A DNA stretch of 64,000 nt, from assembly GCF_040183065.1 (NCBI RefSeq), contig NC_091132.1:163795102-163859101 (forward strand), given 5' to 3'. Under the pieces are notes generated by a model. The model was not told where the DNA came from. It saw only the letters and a program-made list of their open reading frames with translations, and did no database searches. Below, piece after piece: positions 1-12,880 of this stretch. The first letter of the stretch is position 1. Each line of letters opens with the position of its first letter. The position numbers were made by a program, and so were the translations under genes. This DNA comes from Periplaneta americana. Lineage: Eukaryota > Arthropoda > Insecta > Blattodea > Blattidae.

Positions 1-284
1 AAGTTCACGTATTATCATCCTTTTTCTCAGCAGACTGCATCTGATATTGGCATTTTAAGTGAATGAATAACTAAAAGACATTTCTGCAGATATTTCCTAC
101 ACCAATCTAGACGAAACTGTGAAAAAAACTTATATACCGGAAAAAAAAATAAGGTTATTCATTTTTTAAATATTTTTCCGGTATTTAAGTTTTTGACACA
201 TTCGGAAATTGAGATGGTGTCTCTTGGTATTGAGACCTATCCCTTATATTTCATCTGAATCTTCTATGCCATATAAATAAATTT
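1..284. other. unassigned AT-rich sequence
   Basis: No gene, repeat or paired terminal sequence could be recognised here. It may be the upstream part of the LINE relic that follows. Confidence 0.4.
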
Positions 285-833
285 AAAAAGCAGTTATATT
301 GTCAGACTCCAAAGCAGCTATTCTATCAATCGTCTCTAAACACACACCTTCATCTCAAACAGCAGAATAACTAAAATGCTCTCTCAATTAATATCACTCA
401 ATAAAAGAATATTGTATTCCAATTGATACCATCCCATTGTGAAATCCTGGGAAACGAGAATGCAGATGATTTAGCAAAGAAGGGCAGCACTGCTACTTAC
501 AGACCTGTTACTAAATCTACGTATTACCCTGTGAAAAGATTTCTTAAATCTACATACTTAGACTTCAACAAATAAAATTTGATAACACAATCCCAAGGGA
601 AAAAATGGAACTCTCTGCATCATAATCCACAGTTAATTCCCGATTTACCACGCAAATCGTCTGTAGCTGCATTTAGATTGGCAACAGGCCATGACTGTTT
701 GGCCAAACACCTGCATAGAATTGGAATATATCAGTCCCCTAACTGCCCATTGTGCAACTCAAACCAAGAAATGGATTCGGAACACCTCAAAATCTGTGCT
801 TCAGTGGCTGACCATGATAATATCTTTGAATAA
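285..833 (+). pseudogene. LINE relic: RNase H domain and C-terminal zinc knuckle
   Basis: This is the decayed 3' end of a non-LTR retrotransposon polyprotein. Reading across stops gives S-D-S-K-A-A-I-L-S near 302, then Q-W-I-P-S-H-C near 424-444 and N-A-D-D-L-A-K-K-G near 460-486, the order of motifs in LINE-type RNase H. A better-preserved frame at 579-833 ends with C-P-L-C followed by an H/C pair (E-H-L-K-I-C), the zinc-knuckle-like end common in insect LINEs. Several stops and frame changes separate the motifs, so no product is expected. The element has no recognisable 5' half here. A relative with the same layout lies at 58930-59554. The clade (jockey or I-like) is not resolved. Confidence 0.75.
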
Positions 834-835
834 TA

Positions 836-1538
836 TTGGAGTGCAAGAGGTCAAATGACTTTATTGTCAAACGCCTGGCATTAGAAAACAGCAATAACAT
901 ATTTCATCTGACAGTGTAAGTGTTGAAATTCAATTGTCTCAAATTTAAATACTGATTTGAAATTACTCTTCTTATGGGGAAAATTTCTCAAAGAGGAAAC
1001 AATTCACTAAAAGCATTCGGTAAATAGTAATATATCTTTCTCATCGCAGAAGACAGTGTGGTTATTAAAGTTACATAGTGATGTCAAAAATCAGAACATT
1101 CTAACACTTGAACAGCAAAAATCTCACAAATCAAAATTTTAAAATGTATCCTTACTATCTCAATATTCTCTACATGTAAAAAGTACGTACTAAAATGCAA
1201 CTTATTTCAAAATAAAAGAATAAATTTGCAAGTCAAATCTAGAACAGACTAGAAAAAAATTAAACAATTATCTGAACACTGATGGTGGATTGCAAGAACG
1301 CATTTATTCCTTTGTTAGCTGCTAACGGACCAATAAGTTCGAAAGACGCATTGCAAGAAACACCTTTAGTGTTACTTGTCCATTACACGATTCACTAACT
1401 TCTTATTTCCCTCCTATAATAAAATTTATTCGTCCGTGAGATAGCCATCTTACGTACATTTTGTGTATTGGCGAGTGGTTTATATATTTTGATTCATCAT
1501 AATGTTATCTATATGAGATTCAGGCATTCGATATTTTG

Positions 1539-1540
<2 letters not shown>
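836..1540. other. unassigned intergenic sequence
   Basis: No coding frame, splice signal or paired repeat is visible. It is probably the untranslated tail of the LINE relic followed by unrelated AT-rich DNA. Confidence 0.4.

Positions 1541-1541
<1 letters not shown>

Positions 1542-1603
<62 letters not shown>
1542..1603. repeat. (TAA)n microsatellite
   Basis: Uninterrupted ATA/TAA triplets of about 62 bp. It sits directly at the 3' end of the LINE tail that follows, read on the minus strand, so it probably grew from that element's simple-repeat tail. Confidence 0.95.
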
Positions 1604-1605
<2 letters not shown>

Positions 1606-1665
1606 TTTATTTTAGCTGGCAGAGTTAAGGCCGTAAGGCCTTCTCTTCCACTCAACCAGCAAAAA
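1604..1665 (-). mobile_element. LINE 3' tail with GGCC hairpin
   Basis: On the minus strand this reads as a short hairpin (GAGAAGGCCTTACGGCCTTA) ending in TTAAAATAAAT-like sequence and then the triplet microsatellite. A near-identical hairpin (GAGAAGGCCTGATGGCCTTA) followed by AAATAAATAA occurs at 34070-34107 on the plus strand. Two independent copies ending the same way in a simple repeat fit a conserved LINE or SINE 3' end. No coding part is attached. Confidence 0.5.
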
Positions 1666-1670
1666 GTGTA

Positions 1671-2745
1671 TATACATATGCATGAACTTACAAAGAATTC
1701 AATAATTTGATTTAGATGAGAGTTACATGTATACAAGAGTTATTTACCAATTAAACAACAAAATACTATGAACTATTAATTAAACACTGAAATAAGCTGT
1801 GTACCAGAATTAAACTATATTATATACACGATATTAAAATAATATTGCATATCAATGTCTAGAAGTGATACCTCCGTATCTGTACATTTATAGGTAAATA
1901 AAAAAAAAACTGTTATAGAAATTAGTTTTTCAAAATAGACAAACTTACTCGTATATATGTTTCTGCTTTGTAAGATCTATTCAAGAACAAAATATTAGAA
2001 CTTTGTCCAATTTTGTGAACAATAATAATGTAGTTAATCTAAATAATAATAATGTACGGTAGATAAACTAAATTACCAATTTTGTAGATAGGAGGTGGCT
2101 ATGTCTTCTTAGTCATCGATATACGGTAATATGATTGCTTATTTATTTATTTATTAATTCCTCGAATAGCGAAGTTATTATTTACCGGTATTTCTTTATT
2201 ACAGGCTCTAGTTCATCATCTGACGACGAGGTTATGTGCTCTGTAGTGTCTTTTTATTTTCTATGAAATTAATGCATTCATGCGCTATTTCTAATAACAA
2301 ATAGGCATATTTATCTTTCTCATTGAAACTTCTGTTCCTGATTTCTTTTTGGTTCTTATTAGTCTAAATTTATTGCAAATTTTGACAACAATAAAAGTAA
2401 TTTTTCACATCACTCAAGCAGCAGATGTTCACTTTTTATTCATTCACGTATTATTGTGTCACTTGTGAAATCCAAAGGTGCTTGGTTAAAGATCCAATAA
2501 CTAATGGCCCATTAAATGTCTGTTCTGCAACCCGACAATGCACTAACTTTAAAGGTCCACTAACTAATGGGGGAATACATTATTTATAGATCTTTTTTCT
2601 TGCAACGCACCATGAGAATATTAAATTTCTCTCGCATATGGCAGACAGTATTGCGGGAGGGTTGTACAGAGATGCTGTTCTTGACAACAATGAAGGCAAC
2701 ATATTGGGAGAAGAAGAGCCAGCAAAAGACATGAGCCAAACTCAC
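1671..2745. other. unassigned, probably intron of zinc-finger gene 3
   Basis: AT-rich sequence without recognised genes. It lies 3' of the donor site of the exon at 2746-2883 on the minus strand, so it is most likely intronic. The matching acidic exon seen in genes 1 and 2 is not present here. Confidence 0.45.
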
Positions 2746-2883
2746 CTCAGCTTCACACTTCGTCGTGGGAAAAGTAACTGGAACAGCAATTTCTTCAACT
2801 TTAATCTCTGTTTTGGCTTCATAGGTGTTGTCCTCATATTCTGTCTTTATATCAGTCGATTGGAAACTCAATAAATTCACTTC
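2746..2883 (-). CDS. zinc-finger gene 3, second coding exon (acidic spacer)
   Basis: A 138-bp minus-strand exon of 46 codons in phase 0. It is bounded by an acceptor (...TCTCCAG, AG at 2885-2884) and a donor (GAG/GTGAG, GT at 2745-2744). It encodes an acidic segment with the peptide D-I-K-T-E-Y-E-D-N-T-Y-E-A-K-T-E-I-K-V-E. The paralogous exon of gene 2 at 42328-42465 is also exactly 138 bp, has the same phase, and has K-I-K-T-E-C-M-D-H-S-Y-D-L-K-S-E at the same place. Such leaders precede C2H2 arrays in related insect proteins; their function is unknown to me. The finger exon must lie left of the window. Equal length, phase and splice sites make this a real exon, although transcription is unproven. 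Confidence 0.8.
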
Positions 2884-3921
2884 CTGGAGATCAAAAGGAC
2901 ATCATAAATGAGGAATTTCTATTTGCAGTTTTGTATAATATTTCAAGATTTAAAGGTTGCACTCTAGTACCATATGGCAGCACTTGTGTCACTACTGTAG
3001 CACAGAAGAAAAGAATATATATTGGAAAGGTATTTATAGTAGAAGAAAAAAAGAATTGTTTTGTTTTGAATAGACGCACCAAACTATCTTCTTCCAAAAA
3101 ATTTGGAACTATAATCTAAAAATTTGGTAAATCTTACATTAAATTACCGGAAATTTGAACTTAAGTCAAAATGATAAGGGGCTCTCTTGTACGGCACGTA
3201 CAGAATATGTCCTTCCATAGCAAAAGAATGGAGACAAAAGACTTTCGCCATCACATTTCACTTCTTCCACTAGATGCTTCTCGACACGTACATCAAGGCA
3301 GGTAACATTTGCAAACGAAATGATATTAAACTTGAGGAATATTACTACAGAGGTGTGGTATTATGTTATAGGTTAGATTATGTTTGGTTAGTGTAGTGAT
3401 AATATACAGGACAATAAGAATTGAAATGTGTTGTGATTGTGATAAAAATGTTGAAAATTGATTTATAGCGTCACATTGACAGTGATAAAACTGCGCAATA
3501 TTCGTTCAGTGGCCGGTGGATACTCTACCTTGACCGCCATCACTAACTCAATGACAAGAACCAGCTATAAAAACTTACAAACGTGCCTGTATACTTGGGG
3601 TTACTAACCATCCAACGAAGCTTGTGAAACGTGTGCACTGCTTTGAATCCTACAGCCTTCTGAGTGGAAACTACTCTAATAAGTGAATGAATGTCTATGA
3701 TTTGAGAGCTATTGAAAGCCATTCAAAGATGTGGCAACAAAATATAAGTTTATGTGGGCTGACGCGTCCATACTTTAAATCAAGGAACTTATCAGATTCC
3801 AAAAAGCGTAAATGCAAAAGACGCATATATGTGACATGATCGTCAATAAAACGAGAAGCTCTACCCATTGTTTTACTATGTCTGCTGAACATAATCCGCA
3901 ATATGTATATATTTCTACCTT
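2884..3921. other. intron of zinc-finger gene 3, no other feature seen
   Basis: This interval lies between the two recognised exons of gene 3. Overlapping short reading frames on both strands have no family motif and no splice support. No repeat ends were identified. Confidence 0.45.
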
Positions 3922-4029
3922 ATGATGTATGTATGTATGTATGTATGTATGTATGTATGTATGTATGTATGTATGTATGTATGTATGTATGTATGTATGT
4001 ATGTATGCATGCATGCATGCATGCATGTA
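3922..4029. repeat. (ATGT)n / (ATGC)n microsatellite
   Basis: About 80 bp of ATGT tetramers change into ATGC tetramers near 4006. Tyr/Cys/Met/Val and Ile/His/Thr reading frames across it are artefacts. It sits about 50 bp downstream of the donor site of the gene 3 ATG exon. Confidence 0.95.
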
Positions 4030-4079
4030 GGCAGGCCTATGTATGTATGTAAAACAGATAATAATTACTTTCAACATAC

Positions 4080-4165
4080 CTCAGAAAAAATCTTTTTCTC
4101 TTCTAAATCGTCGTTTGTAGCCAAAGGGTCGAACTCCGGTTCCATCTTGATAACATTCATCTTAA
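4080..4165 (-). CDS. zinc-finger gene 3, ATG exon
   Basis: Minus-strand exon bounded by an acceptor (CTTTCAG, AG at 4167-4166) and a donor (TCTGAG/GTATGT, GT at 4079-4078). Translation starts at the ATG at 4160-4158, five bases into the exon, and runs 27 codons to a phase-0 end. The start M-N-V-I-K-M-E-P-E-F-D-P-L-A matches M-D-V-I-K-I-E-S-E-I-D-P-L-A of gene 2 at 50580-50677 position for position, with the same acceptor-to-ATG spacing. An untranslated first exon should lie to the right but was not identified. The protein is expected to be a nuclear C2H2 zinc-finger protein whose fingers are outside the window. Confidence 0.8.
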
Positions 4166-4461
4166 CTGAAAGATATGATTAATTTATATTCGTCTACACA
4201 ATTTGAGCTGCTGCGAAAAACTCAAACTACCGATACATTATTGTTACAAAGTGATGTCATGCCAAACAATCGTAAGCAGCGTCTTTAGTATTAGAGGAAA
4301 GGCCATGACTATATAGATTATGCGTACTGTTATGTTCACATTTCCATGACGTGAGAGCATCTAAACGAATGTACGTACATATAAATAAAAATCAACGCGA
4401 AAATTTCCTGGCCAAAGGCCTAGAAAAGCAGCTTATCCTTAGGAATAAATAAGTTTATTAA

Positions 4462-5450
4462 GGCTCGATTGTATAAACCATTTAATCTTAGCTCAGAGGT
4501 TAAATTGATCCTTGTTTCAGCTGAACTTGGAATTTTGTGTTGTATAAAGTCTAATCTGAGATTAATTTGTCTCAAACTAAAGTCAACTTTGACTGAAGAA
4601 ATTTCTCCGATTAAGTTAGATGATCTAAGTTCAGTTATTTCTTTTCTGTTTGAAATATACGAGTGACAGATTGTGCAAATAAAATATCCATTATTATTAA
4701 TATTAATAGATATGTTAGGTACATTTATATATATTTCTTTCAATTTCTTGCCTTAATACACAAACATTCTTATATTTTATAAGGCTCTATCGTGTTCAGC
4801 ATTATCAAATAACATAACCTATAATTATATTATGTTTATAACAATCATTAATTATTAATGGATATGATAGGTACATTAATAAATGTTCAATTAACTGTAT
4901 TACTAAACGAAAATTGTCGTTTTATAAAGCTTTATTATGTTTAGCAGTATCAAACGCCATAACATGATAACAACTTGGAGAACAGTCAGCCTTCTTCCTA
5001 TTGTCCGCCATTATTTACATTACACAAAAAAAAAAAAAACAGTGTCTGCAACAGAGTGTACGGAAAGTCGCCAAAAAGTAGTTGTAAAGTCGCTAGATTT
5101 CTCATTATCAACAAAGAAAGCTTACATTTTGTTACTATGGGGTGCTAAAAAGGTCACTAAATCCCTATTTAAGCAATATAAAAGTTAAAAGAAATTGTTG
5201 TTGAAAAAGAGTTAAAGTCGCTAGATTGGCAACACTGAACAAACCTGTATAACATGGTCCGCGCATCACGTATTTCACCTGTTTATGCGATGTTGCCAAA
5301 TCATTTTCACGTGAACTTAGATTGCATTTGAACCAAGGTAATTTGATCGCAGAAAAGTTTTATACAATAGAAGAAGTGTCTGAACTCGGTTCACTTTTCG
5401 ATCTTCGATCAAAGTTGATCTTTAGTCAGGGAATTTTATACAATTGGGCC
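4462..5450. mobile_element. non-autonomous element with TTAA target duplication
   Basis: The left end reads GGCTCGATTGTATAAA and the reverse complement of the right end reads GGCCCAATTGTATAAA. Both are flanked by TTAA (4458-4461 and 5451-5454). A TTAA duplication is typical of piggyBac and Kolobok transposons; the termini do not decide between them. The 989-bp interior has no transposase frame and contains an imperfect internal duplication of a TATGTTAGGTACATT / TATGATAGGTACATT region. It lies just upstream of the gene 3 ATG exon on that gene's strand. Confidence 0.65.
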
Positions 5451-5454
5451 TTAA

Positions 5455-6237
5455 AGTACCGGAACTCAAATTAGATATCGCCTCAAACATACTTCCATTA
5501 ACAGTTGCTTGGAATTAGATCTTGGTGAGTTTTCCCAAGTATGAGTAGTTGAATTTCAAGTGCTGTTGTTATGTTCTTAATAAATCAGAGATTCTACTGA
5601 TATATGGTAAACATTACGAATTTTGATGTCAGTTATGAAGGCCTATATTACACTTAACACCATAAGGCTGTGAACCCAAAATACTTGTCCTTTCTTTCTT
5701 CGTCTCAATTATTTATAATGGGGTTTATACGGAGCTATTATTATCATACATCCCAGAAAAGAGCGGCTGCTGGTCGGCCGTATGATAATAATAGCTTTGT
5801 ATATGTATCAATACTGACATTATTGCGGTTAAGGCACTGGTAAACAAAACAGATATTAAGCGGCGACGCCAATTTCGCACTGGAATAATGGTGGATTTGT
5901 GAAAGAGTGGTCGATGAGAATTTTCGGATAAGTGGGAACGTTCGGGCGAGATTGAAGGACAGAGAGGCAGGAGCGCTCGCTCGAGGTGGTACTTTAGTCA
6001 CTGGAATTTACTGAACCCAAGTTCAACTTTATTGGATCCTCAAATTTGCCACACATAGCCGAATCCTTCATTACCTCGTGTGCTATCATAAAACCGACCA
6101 TTTCCTCTGCCTTCTGTATACAGTCGCACATTCTTACGTGCCAACCTTAGGTTAGTGCCCAGTTTTATTGTGATTTACAACGGGAAATGATAGTTTTATT
6201 TATTTAAGTTTTTTTTTCATTCCTAAATTACTACTGT
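5455..6237. other. unassigned sequence
   Basis: Includes a somewhat GC-richer stretch around 5760-5990. No homologous exon, promoter element or repeat end could be supported. It could hold the untranslated first exon of gene 3. Confidence 0.35.
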
Positions 6238-7489
6238 GTTTATCAGTTTGTTTCATACCTATTCCATGCTTATATCAAGCCACTATCTAATTTGTTTCGT
6301 TCCTGTTCCATGCGTATAAATGTACGAATTTTAAGTGCTAATTAAGTTATGAGTGTCATCAGTTTGTTTCGTTCCCGTTCCATGCGTATAAATGTATGAG
6401 TTTAAAGTGCTAATTAAGGTATGAGTGTTATCAGTTTGTTTCGTTCTTGTTCCATGCGTATATGAAGCCATTGTCTAGTTGGTTTCATTCCTGTTCCATG
6501 CGTATAAATGTACGAGTTTAAAGTGCTAATTAAGTTATGAGTGTTATCGGTTTGTTTCGTTCTTGTTTCATGCGTATAAATTGTAGGCTACGAGTTTTAA
6601 GTGCTAATTAAGTTATGAGTGTTATCAGTTTGTTTCGTTCCTGTTACATGCGTATAAATGTACGAGTTTTAAGTGCTAATTAAGTTATAAGTGTTATCAA
6701 TTTGTTTCGTTCCTGTTCCAGGCGTATATGAAGCCATTGTCTAGTTTGTTTCGTTCCTCTTCCATGAGTATAAATGTACGAGTTTTAAGTGCTAATTAAG
6801 TTACGAGCGTTATCAATTTGTTTCGTTTCAGGCGTATATGAAGCCATAAAGGAATAAAAGAATAGAACATAGCAATACATTTCTCGTTATTATTGAAACT
6901 ATTTAGAATAACCTTCCAACATTAAGGTAAAGTACGGTGAGTAAAGAAGTCATTCAGTACATAGGATCGTGATTTTACTACATGTGGTGATATCTGGTAA
7001 CAGTTGGCAACACTGACAAGGCGGAAATATTTGCTGTTTGGGAACTGAACTTACGTGATCCCCACTATATATGAAGCCATTGTCTAGTTTGTTTCGTTCC
7101 TCTTCCATGAGTATAAATATACGAGTTTTAAGTGCTAATTAAGTTACATGCGTTATCAATTTGTTTCGTTTCTGTTTCAGGCGTATATGAAGCCATTGTC
7201 TAGTATGTTTCGTTCCTGTTCCATGAATAAAATTTTAAGTGCTAATTAAGTTACGAGCGTTATCAATTTGTTTCGTTCCTGTTCCAGGCGTACATGAAGC
7301 CATTGTCTAGTTTGTTTCGTTCCTGTTCCATGAGTATAAAGGTACGAATTTTAAGTGCTAATTAAGTTAGGAGCGTTATCAATTTGTTTCGTTCCTGTTC
7401 CAGGCGTATATGAAGCCACTGTCTAGTTTGTTTTATTCCTCTTCCATGAGTATAAATGTACGAGTTTTAAGTGCTAATTAAGTTATGAG
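6238..7489. repeat. minisatellite, 72-bp and ~110-bp units
   Basis: The core phrase TCAGTTTGTTTCGTTCCTG...CCATGCGTATAAATGTACGAG...AAGTGCTAATTAAGTTATGAG recurs with a period near 72 bp. A longer variant adds TATATGAAGCCATTGTCTAG, giving about 110 bp. About a dozen units are present. A unique block of about 222 bp interrupts the array at 6846-7067 and is flanked by TATATGAAGCCAT on both sides. The array resumes at 9685 after the hAT insertion. Confidence 0.85.
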
Positions 7490-9684
<2,195 letters not shown>

Positions 9685-9735
9685 GTTATGAGTGTTATCA
9701 GTTTGTTTCGTTCCTGTTCCATGCGTATGTGAAGC

Positions 9736-10165
9736 ACTATATTAGATTATATCTATAACAGTTTCATCAGGTAATAAGCTTAGTATTGGGAAACAAAGAT
9801 GGTAAAAAGGAACAAATATACTAAAATTGATGGTATATTAAGCGCTCTCGTAAAGAATTACCGTAAATTTTACAAGAATTTCTGTTTACAAAAGCAAATT
9901 TCTACCCTAAACATTCATTCAGAAATGTGTTCGTCTAGATCTCACAGATTAATGCCAGTGTTTGGTTAGGTAGGAATTCCAGCAAAGAAATAATGCGGTA
10001 AAAATTATTATACCTGTCTTTAGCGTTCTGCATTAATATATTCGCGAAGTCCTATATCACAGCACGGTAACTCTTGCTATTAATAGAATAATTCGATTTT
10101 CTGCAGTTCAACAGTACGATGATCAAGCCAGCCGTGATAGGTATCGTTGCTTACGTAATATTCTA
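9736..10165. other. unassigned sequence
   Basis: Begins where the minisatellite ends. No frame or repeat end was recognised. Confidence 0.4.
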
Positions 10166-11180
10166 GACTATTACACTCTTACTACGTCATACTACTTTTG
10201 ACCAATAAAACGTTACGAAAGGACGTATTTGAACCAATCATGGCTGCTTATCGCACAATTCTATCGCGTCCCTAGCATTTGTTTAATTTTATCGCGTCCC
10301 TAGCATTTGTTTCTTTGTTTGCCAACATTTGAAACTGCGCTGGTCTGGACGTCAAAAATATATATAAAATTACAAACCACTCCAGTCGATGCACAGCAGT
10401 TTCAAATATGACTCGCATTGGCATTCATGAACAAGAATTAATAAAAATCACTGTTCATACCTATGCATTTTCTGAAATCCGATTTACAAATAAATGAAGA
10501 GCACCATTCGGAAATCCTGAATAAGTTGAATACACCATGTAGGCCTAAATCAACGAGTTCCACTTCTATTATGCACACGTCCAATATAACATCAATTGAA
10601 CCACTAACCACATTCAAATTTGAAAATTGTACAGTCAATAATTATTCCTTTTAAAATAATTCATTCGGAAATCCTGAATAAGTTGAATACACCATGTAGG
10701 CCTAAATCAACGAGTTCACTTCTATTACGCACACGTCCAATATAACATCAATTGAACCACCAGCCACATTCAAATTTGAAAATTGTACATTCAATAATTA
10801 TTCCTTTTAAAATTATTCATGTTTATTTTTTATGTCATCGTCGTTAATTAAAACTTTTCTAACACTTGTGTATATTAGTTAGGTTATGTTATAGCTTCTG
10901 CTATATGATATTATGGATAGTCACGTATCAGAGATTGTTTAATATTAAGATTTATTGAAAATCATCTGTCAAGTGACGTTGCTTACTGGGATTCGGATAA
11001 TTGAAGTGGAATGTTGCATTTTAATAAAAATGAAACTGAATCAACAATGCCTTCTTGACTAGTAACAGTCCACAGAGTTCAATGATGATTCCATAGTTGG
11101 CACAACTGATACCGGTAACAAGAAAACATAATCATAAAACACTACTGCCATCTAGCGTAACGTTGAGATGGTACAACAAC

Positions 11181-11228
<48 letters not shown>

Positions 11229-11459
11229 TTGTCAGAAACCAGTGTACAAGGCCTGGATATGACATCGTCAGGTTCGATAGTTGATACATTTGAAGACAGT
11301 TGTATTTTCATAAGCCAATTAATATTTTATTGTATTGGAGTACTTTATTACTTCTAATCTTTATATACTTTCTTCTAATCGTGTAATAGTCAATTAAATC
11401 CCACTCGAGTTTTGATTTTCTCTAGATAAATCAAAACCTCTAGTGAGATTACTGTTGAT
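10166..11459 (+). repeat. interspersed repeat R1, copy A (~1.3 kb)
   Basis: This copy matches 49316-50374 in reverse orientation over its full length. GACTATTACAC at the left (10166) is mirrored by GTGTAATAGTC at 11390-11400, but homology continues to 11459 through an imperfect palindrome (GTTTTGATTT...AAATCAAAAC). Both copies contain a tandem duplication of about 155 bp (GAAATCCTGAATAAGTTGAA...TTTGAAAATTGTACA). A short frame beginning M-H-F-L-K-S-D-L-Q-I-N-E-E-H-H is preserved in both copies. Copy A also carries an (AAT)n run. The class is not recognised; no target duplication was found. Confidence 0.7.
11180..11222. repeat. (AAT)n microsatellite
   Basis: About 40 bp of AAT triplets inside repeat R1 copy A. 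The corresponding place in copy B has no such run. Confidence 0.9.
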
Positions 11460-11479
11460 AAAAATTATGTGATCAATTT

Positions 11480-11583
11480 TCCCGTGGCGAATTCCACAAG
11501 GTCTTTATTGACTATACCAAAGCCTTTGACACACTCTCATCAAAACTCGAGTCAATGACAGGAGAAAATAAAGAGCTAACAAC
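11480..11583 (+). pseudogene. LINE reverse transcriptase relic, block A part (segment 1 of 3)
   Basis: The reading F-I-D-Y-T-K-A-F-D-T near 11500-11530 is the first catalytic aspartate block of a non-LTR reverse transcriptase. The frame is cut at 11583 by an 8-bp target duplication of a hAT-like miniature element and resumes at 12302. Upstream LINE sequence is not visible, so the copy is 5'-truncated or decayed. Confidence 0.75.
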
Positions 11584-12293
11584 TAGAGTTGGGCAACACG
11601 ATTCTTTTTCAGAAGTCGATTCCAACGATTCAATCATACATTACAAATCGATTCTAACGATTCGTTCACGATTCTTCTCAGTCTGCGATTCCAACTATTC
11701 TTTTGAATCGTCAACGAGTTCACGATTCTTCCTACTCTGCGATTCCAACGATTCGTCAACGAACGACTTACAGGGCACTTTTCTTTGCAAACCACGCGTA
11801 GAACAAAAACGTTCTACTTCTCTCGCATAGATGGCATAAGAGGCGAGACATTGGATTGTCTCTTTCTCATTGGCTGGAACCATTCAGCATGACCTCCATT
11901 AGTCTACAAAATTACCCAAGATAATGTTTCTAAATTATAATTTATCAACTGAACCTTATTACGAAGTACATTTTTTGCATTACATCTCTATTTAACTATG
12001 CAAATTTCAGGTTTGTGTTCATTATTTTCCATACTTAACAAATGCAGTATTTTGATTTCACTCTCGCTCGGGAGTATTCGGCACGGTTCGGAAATGTCCG
12101 TTGACAGGCTACATCAAACAAGTAAATAGAATCGTGGGTTACGATACCATGTCAATTCGTTACTATTCTTTTGAACGACGATTCGTTACGATTCTTTTGA
12201 ACGACGATTCGTTGATACCACGAATCGATTCTTACGATTCTTTATTATTAGTCGTTCGAATGAACGATTCGCTCACGAATCGACCCAACTCTA
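11584..12293 (+). mobile_element. hAT-type miniature element, copy 1 (TAGAGTTGGG family)
   Basis: A 710-bp element with termini TAGAGTTGGGCAACACGATTC and, reversed on the other side, TAGAGTTGGGTCGATTCG. It is flanked by an exact 8-bp duplication CTAACAAC (11576-11583 and 12294-12301). The inner termini are packed with GATTC/AACGATTC motifs, likely transposase binding repeats. Short reading frames inside carry no transposase motif. A second copy of 711 bp in the opposite orientation is at 22119-22829. Confidence 0.9.
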
Positions 12294-12301
12294 CTAACAA
12301 C

Positions 12302-12880
12302 ACTGATTCAGAATATACTAAGGAATAACACGGTCCGAGTCTCTGACAACATGAGCATATCAGAAGAAATTACCCAGACCAACGGAGTGTTGTAGGGAGA
12401 TCCACTCAGTCCCCTGTTGTTCAACATTGCCACATATGATTCAGTCAGCAGAATACGACAGGAAGCGGAGGAAGTGAAAATATACATCTATGCCGACGAC
12501 ATGGTCATCGGATCACGTGACGCAAACGAGCTGCAAAAAGCAACTAAGGCACTGGAGAAATGGGCTGAGGAAAAGGAACTACAGATCAACCTAGAGAAAA
12601 CCGTGCAGATGACTTTCCGAAAAGGCGGACGAATATCAACTAATGACAGAATACTGCTGAAGAACGAACCAATACACATGACAAACTCATTCAAATACCT
12701 CGGCATGACCCTACAGACAACAATGACGTCTTTCAGAATCCACGTCAAATCCAAAGCGGCAGCAGCTACAAAGGCTATATACGATATCAGACCAGACCAC
12801 TGAGTAGACTCTCCCTAAGATCAGCTATGTCACTCTTCAGAAAGAAAATAGTCCCCATCCTTACCTACGGTATCGAGTTA
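12302..12880 (+). pseudogene. LINE reverse transcriptase relic, catalytic core (segment 2 of 3)
   Basis: Continues the interrupted reverse transcriptase. Q-T-N-G-V-L, a stop, then G-D-P-L-S-P-L-L-F-N-I near 12387-12425 is the palm block; I-Y-A-D-D-M-V at 12486-12506 is the catalytic YADD box; and F-K-Y-L-G-M-T-L near 12690 follows as in other LINEs. The end reads P-I-L-T-Y-G-I-E-L, typical of the thumb region. At least one in-frame stop precedes the G-D-P-L-S-P block, so the copy is dead. It breaks at a TTA target site where a Harbinger-like element is inserted. Confidence 0.88.

Noticed and set aside
3775-4182. Met/Tyr/Val/Cys-rich and Ile/His/Thr-rich frames
   Set aside because: They are translations of the ATGT/ATGC microsatellite. 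The real coding part here is the minus-strand exon at 4080-4165.
10166-11400. DNA transposon with GACTATTACAC / GTGTAATAGTC ends
   Set aside because: The 11-bp mirror is real, but homology between the two copies continues beyond the right repeat and no target duplication was found, so the boundaries are not established.
12101-12328. Conserved small protein also found at 22111-22311
   Set aside because: Both frames lie within the two copies of a non-autonomous hAT-type element and consist of its GATTC-rich terminal repeats.
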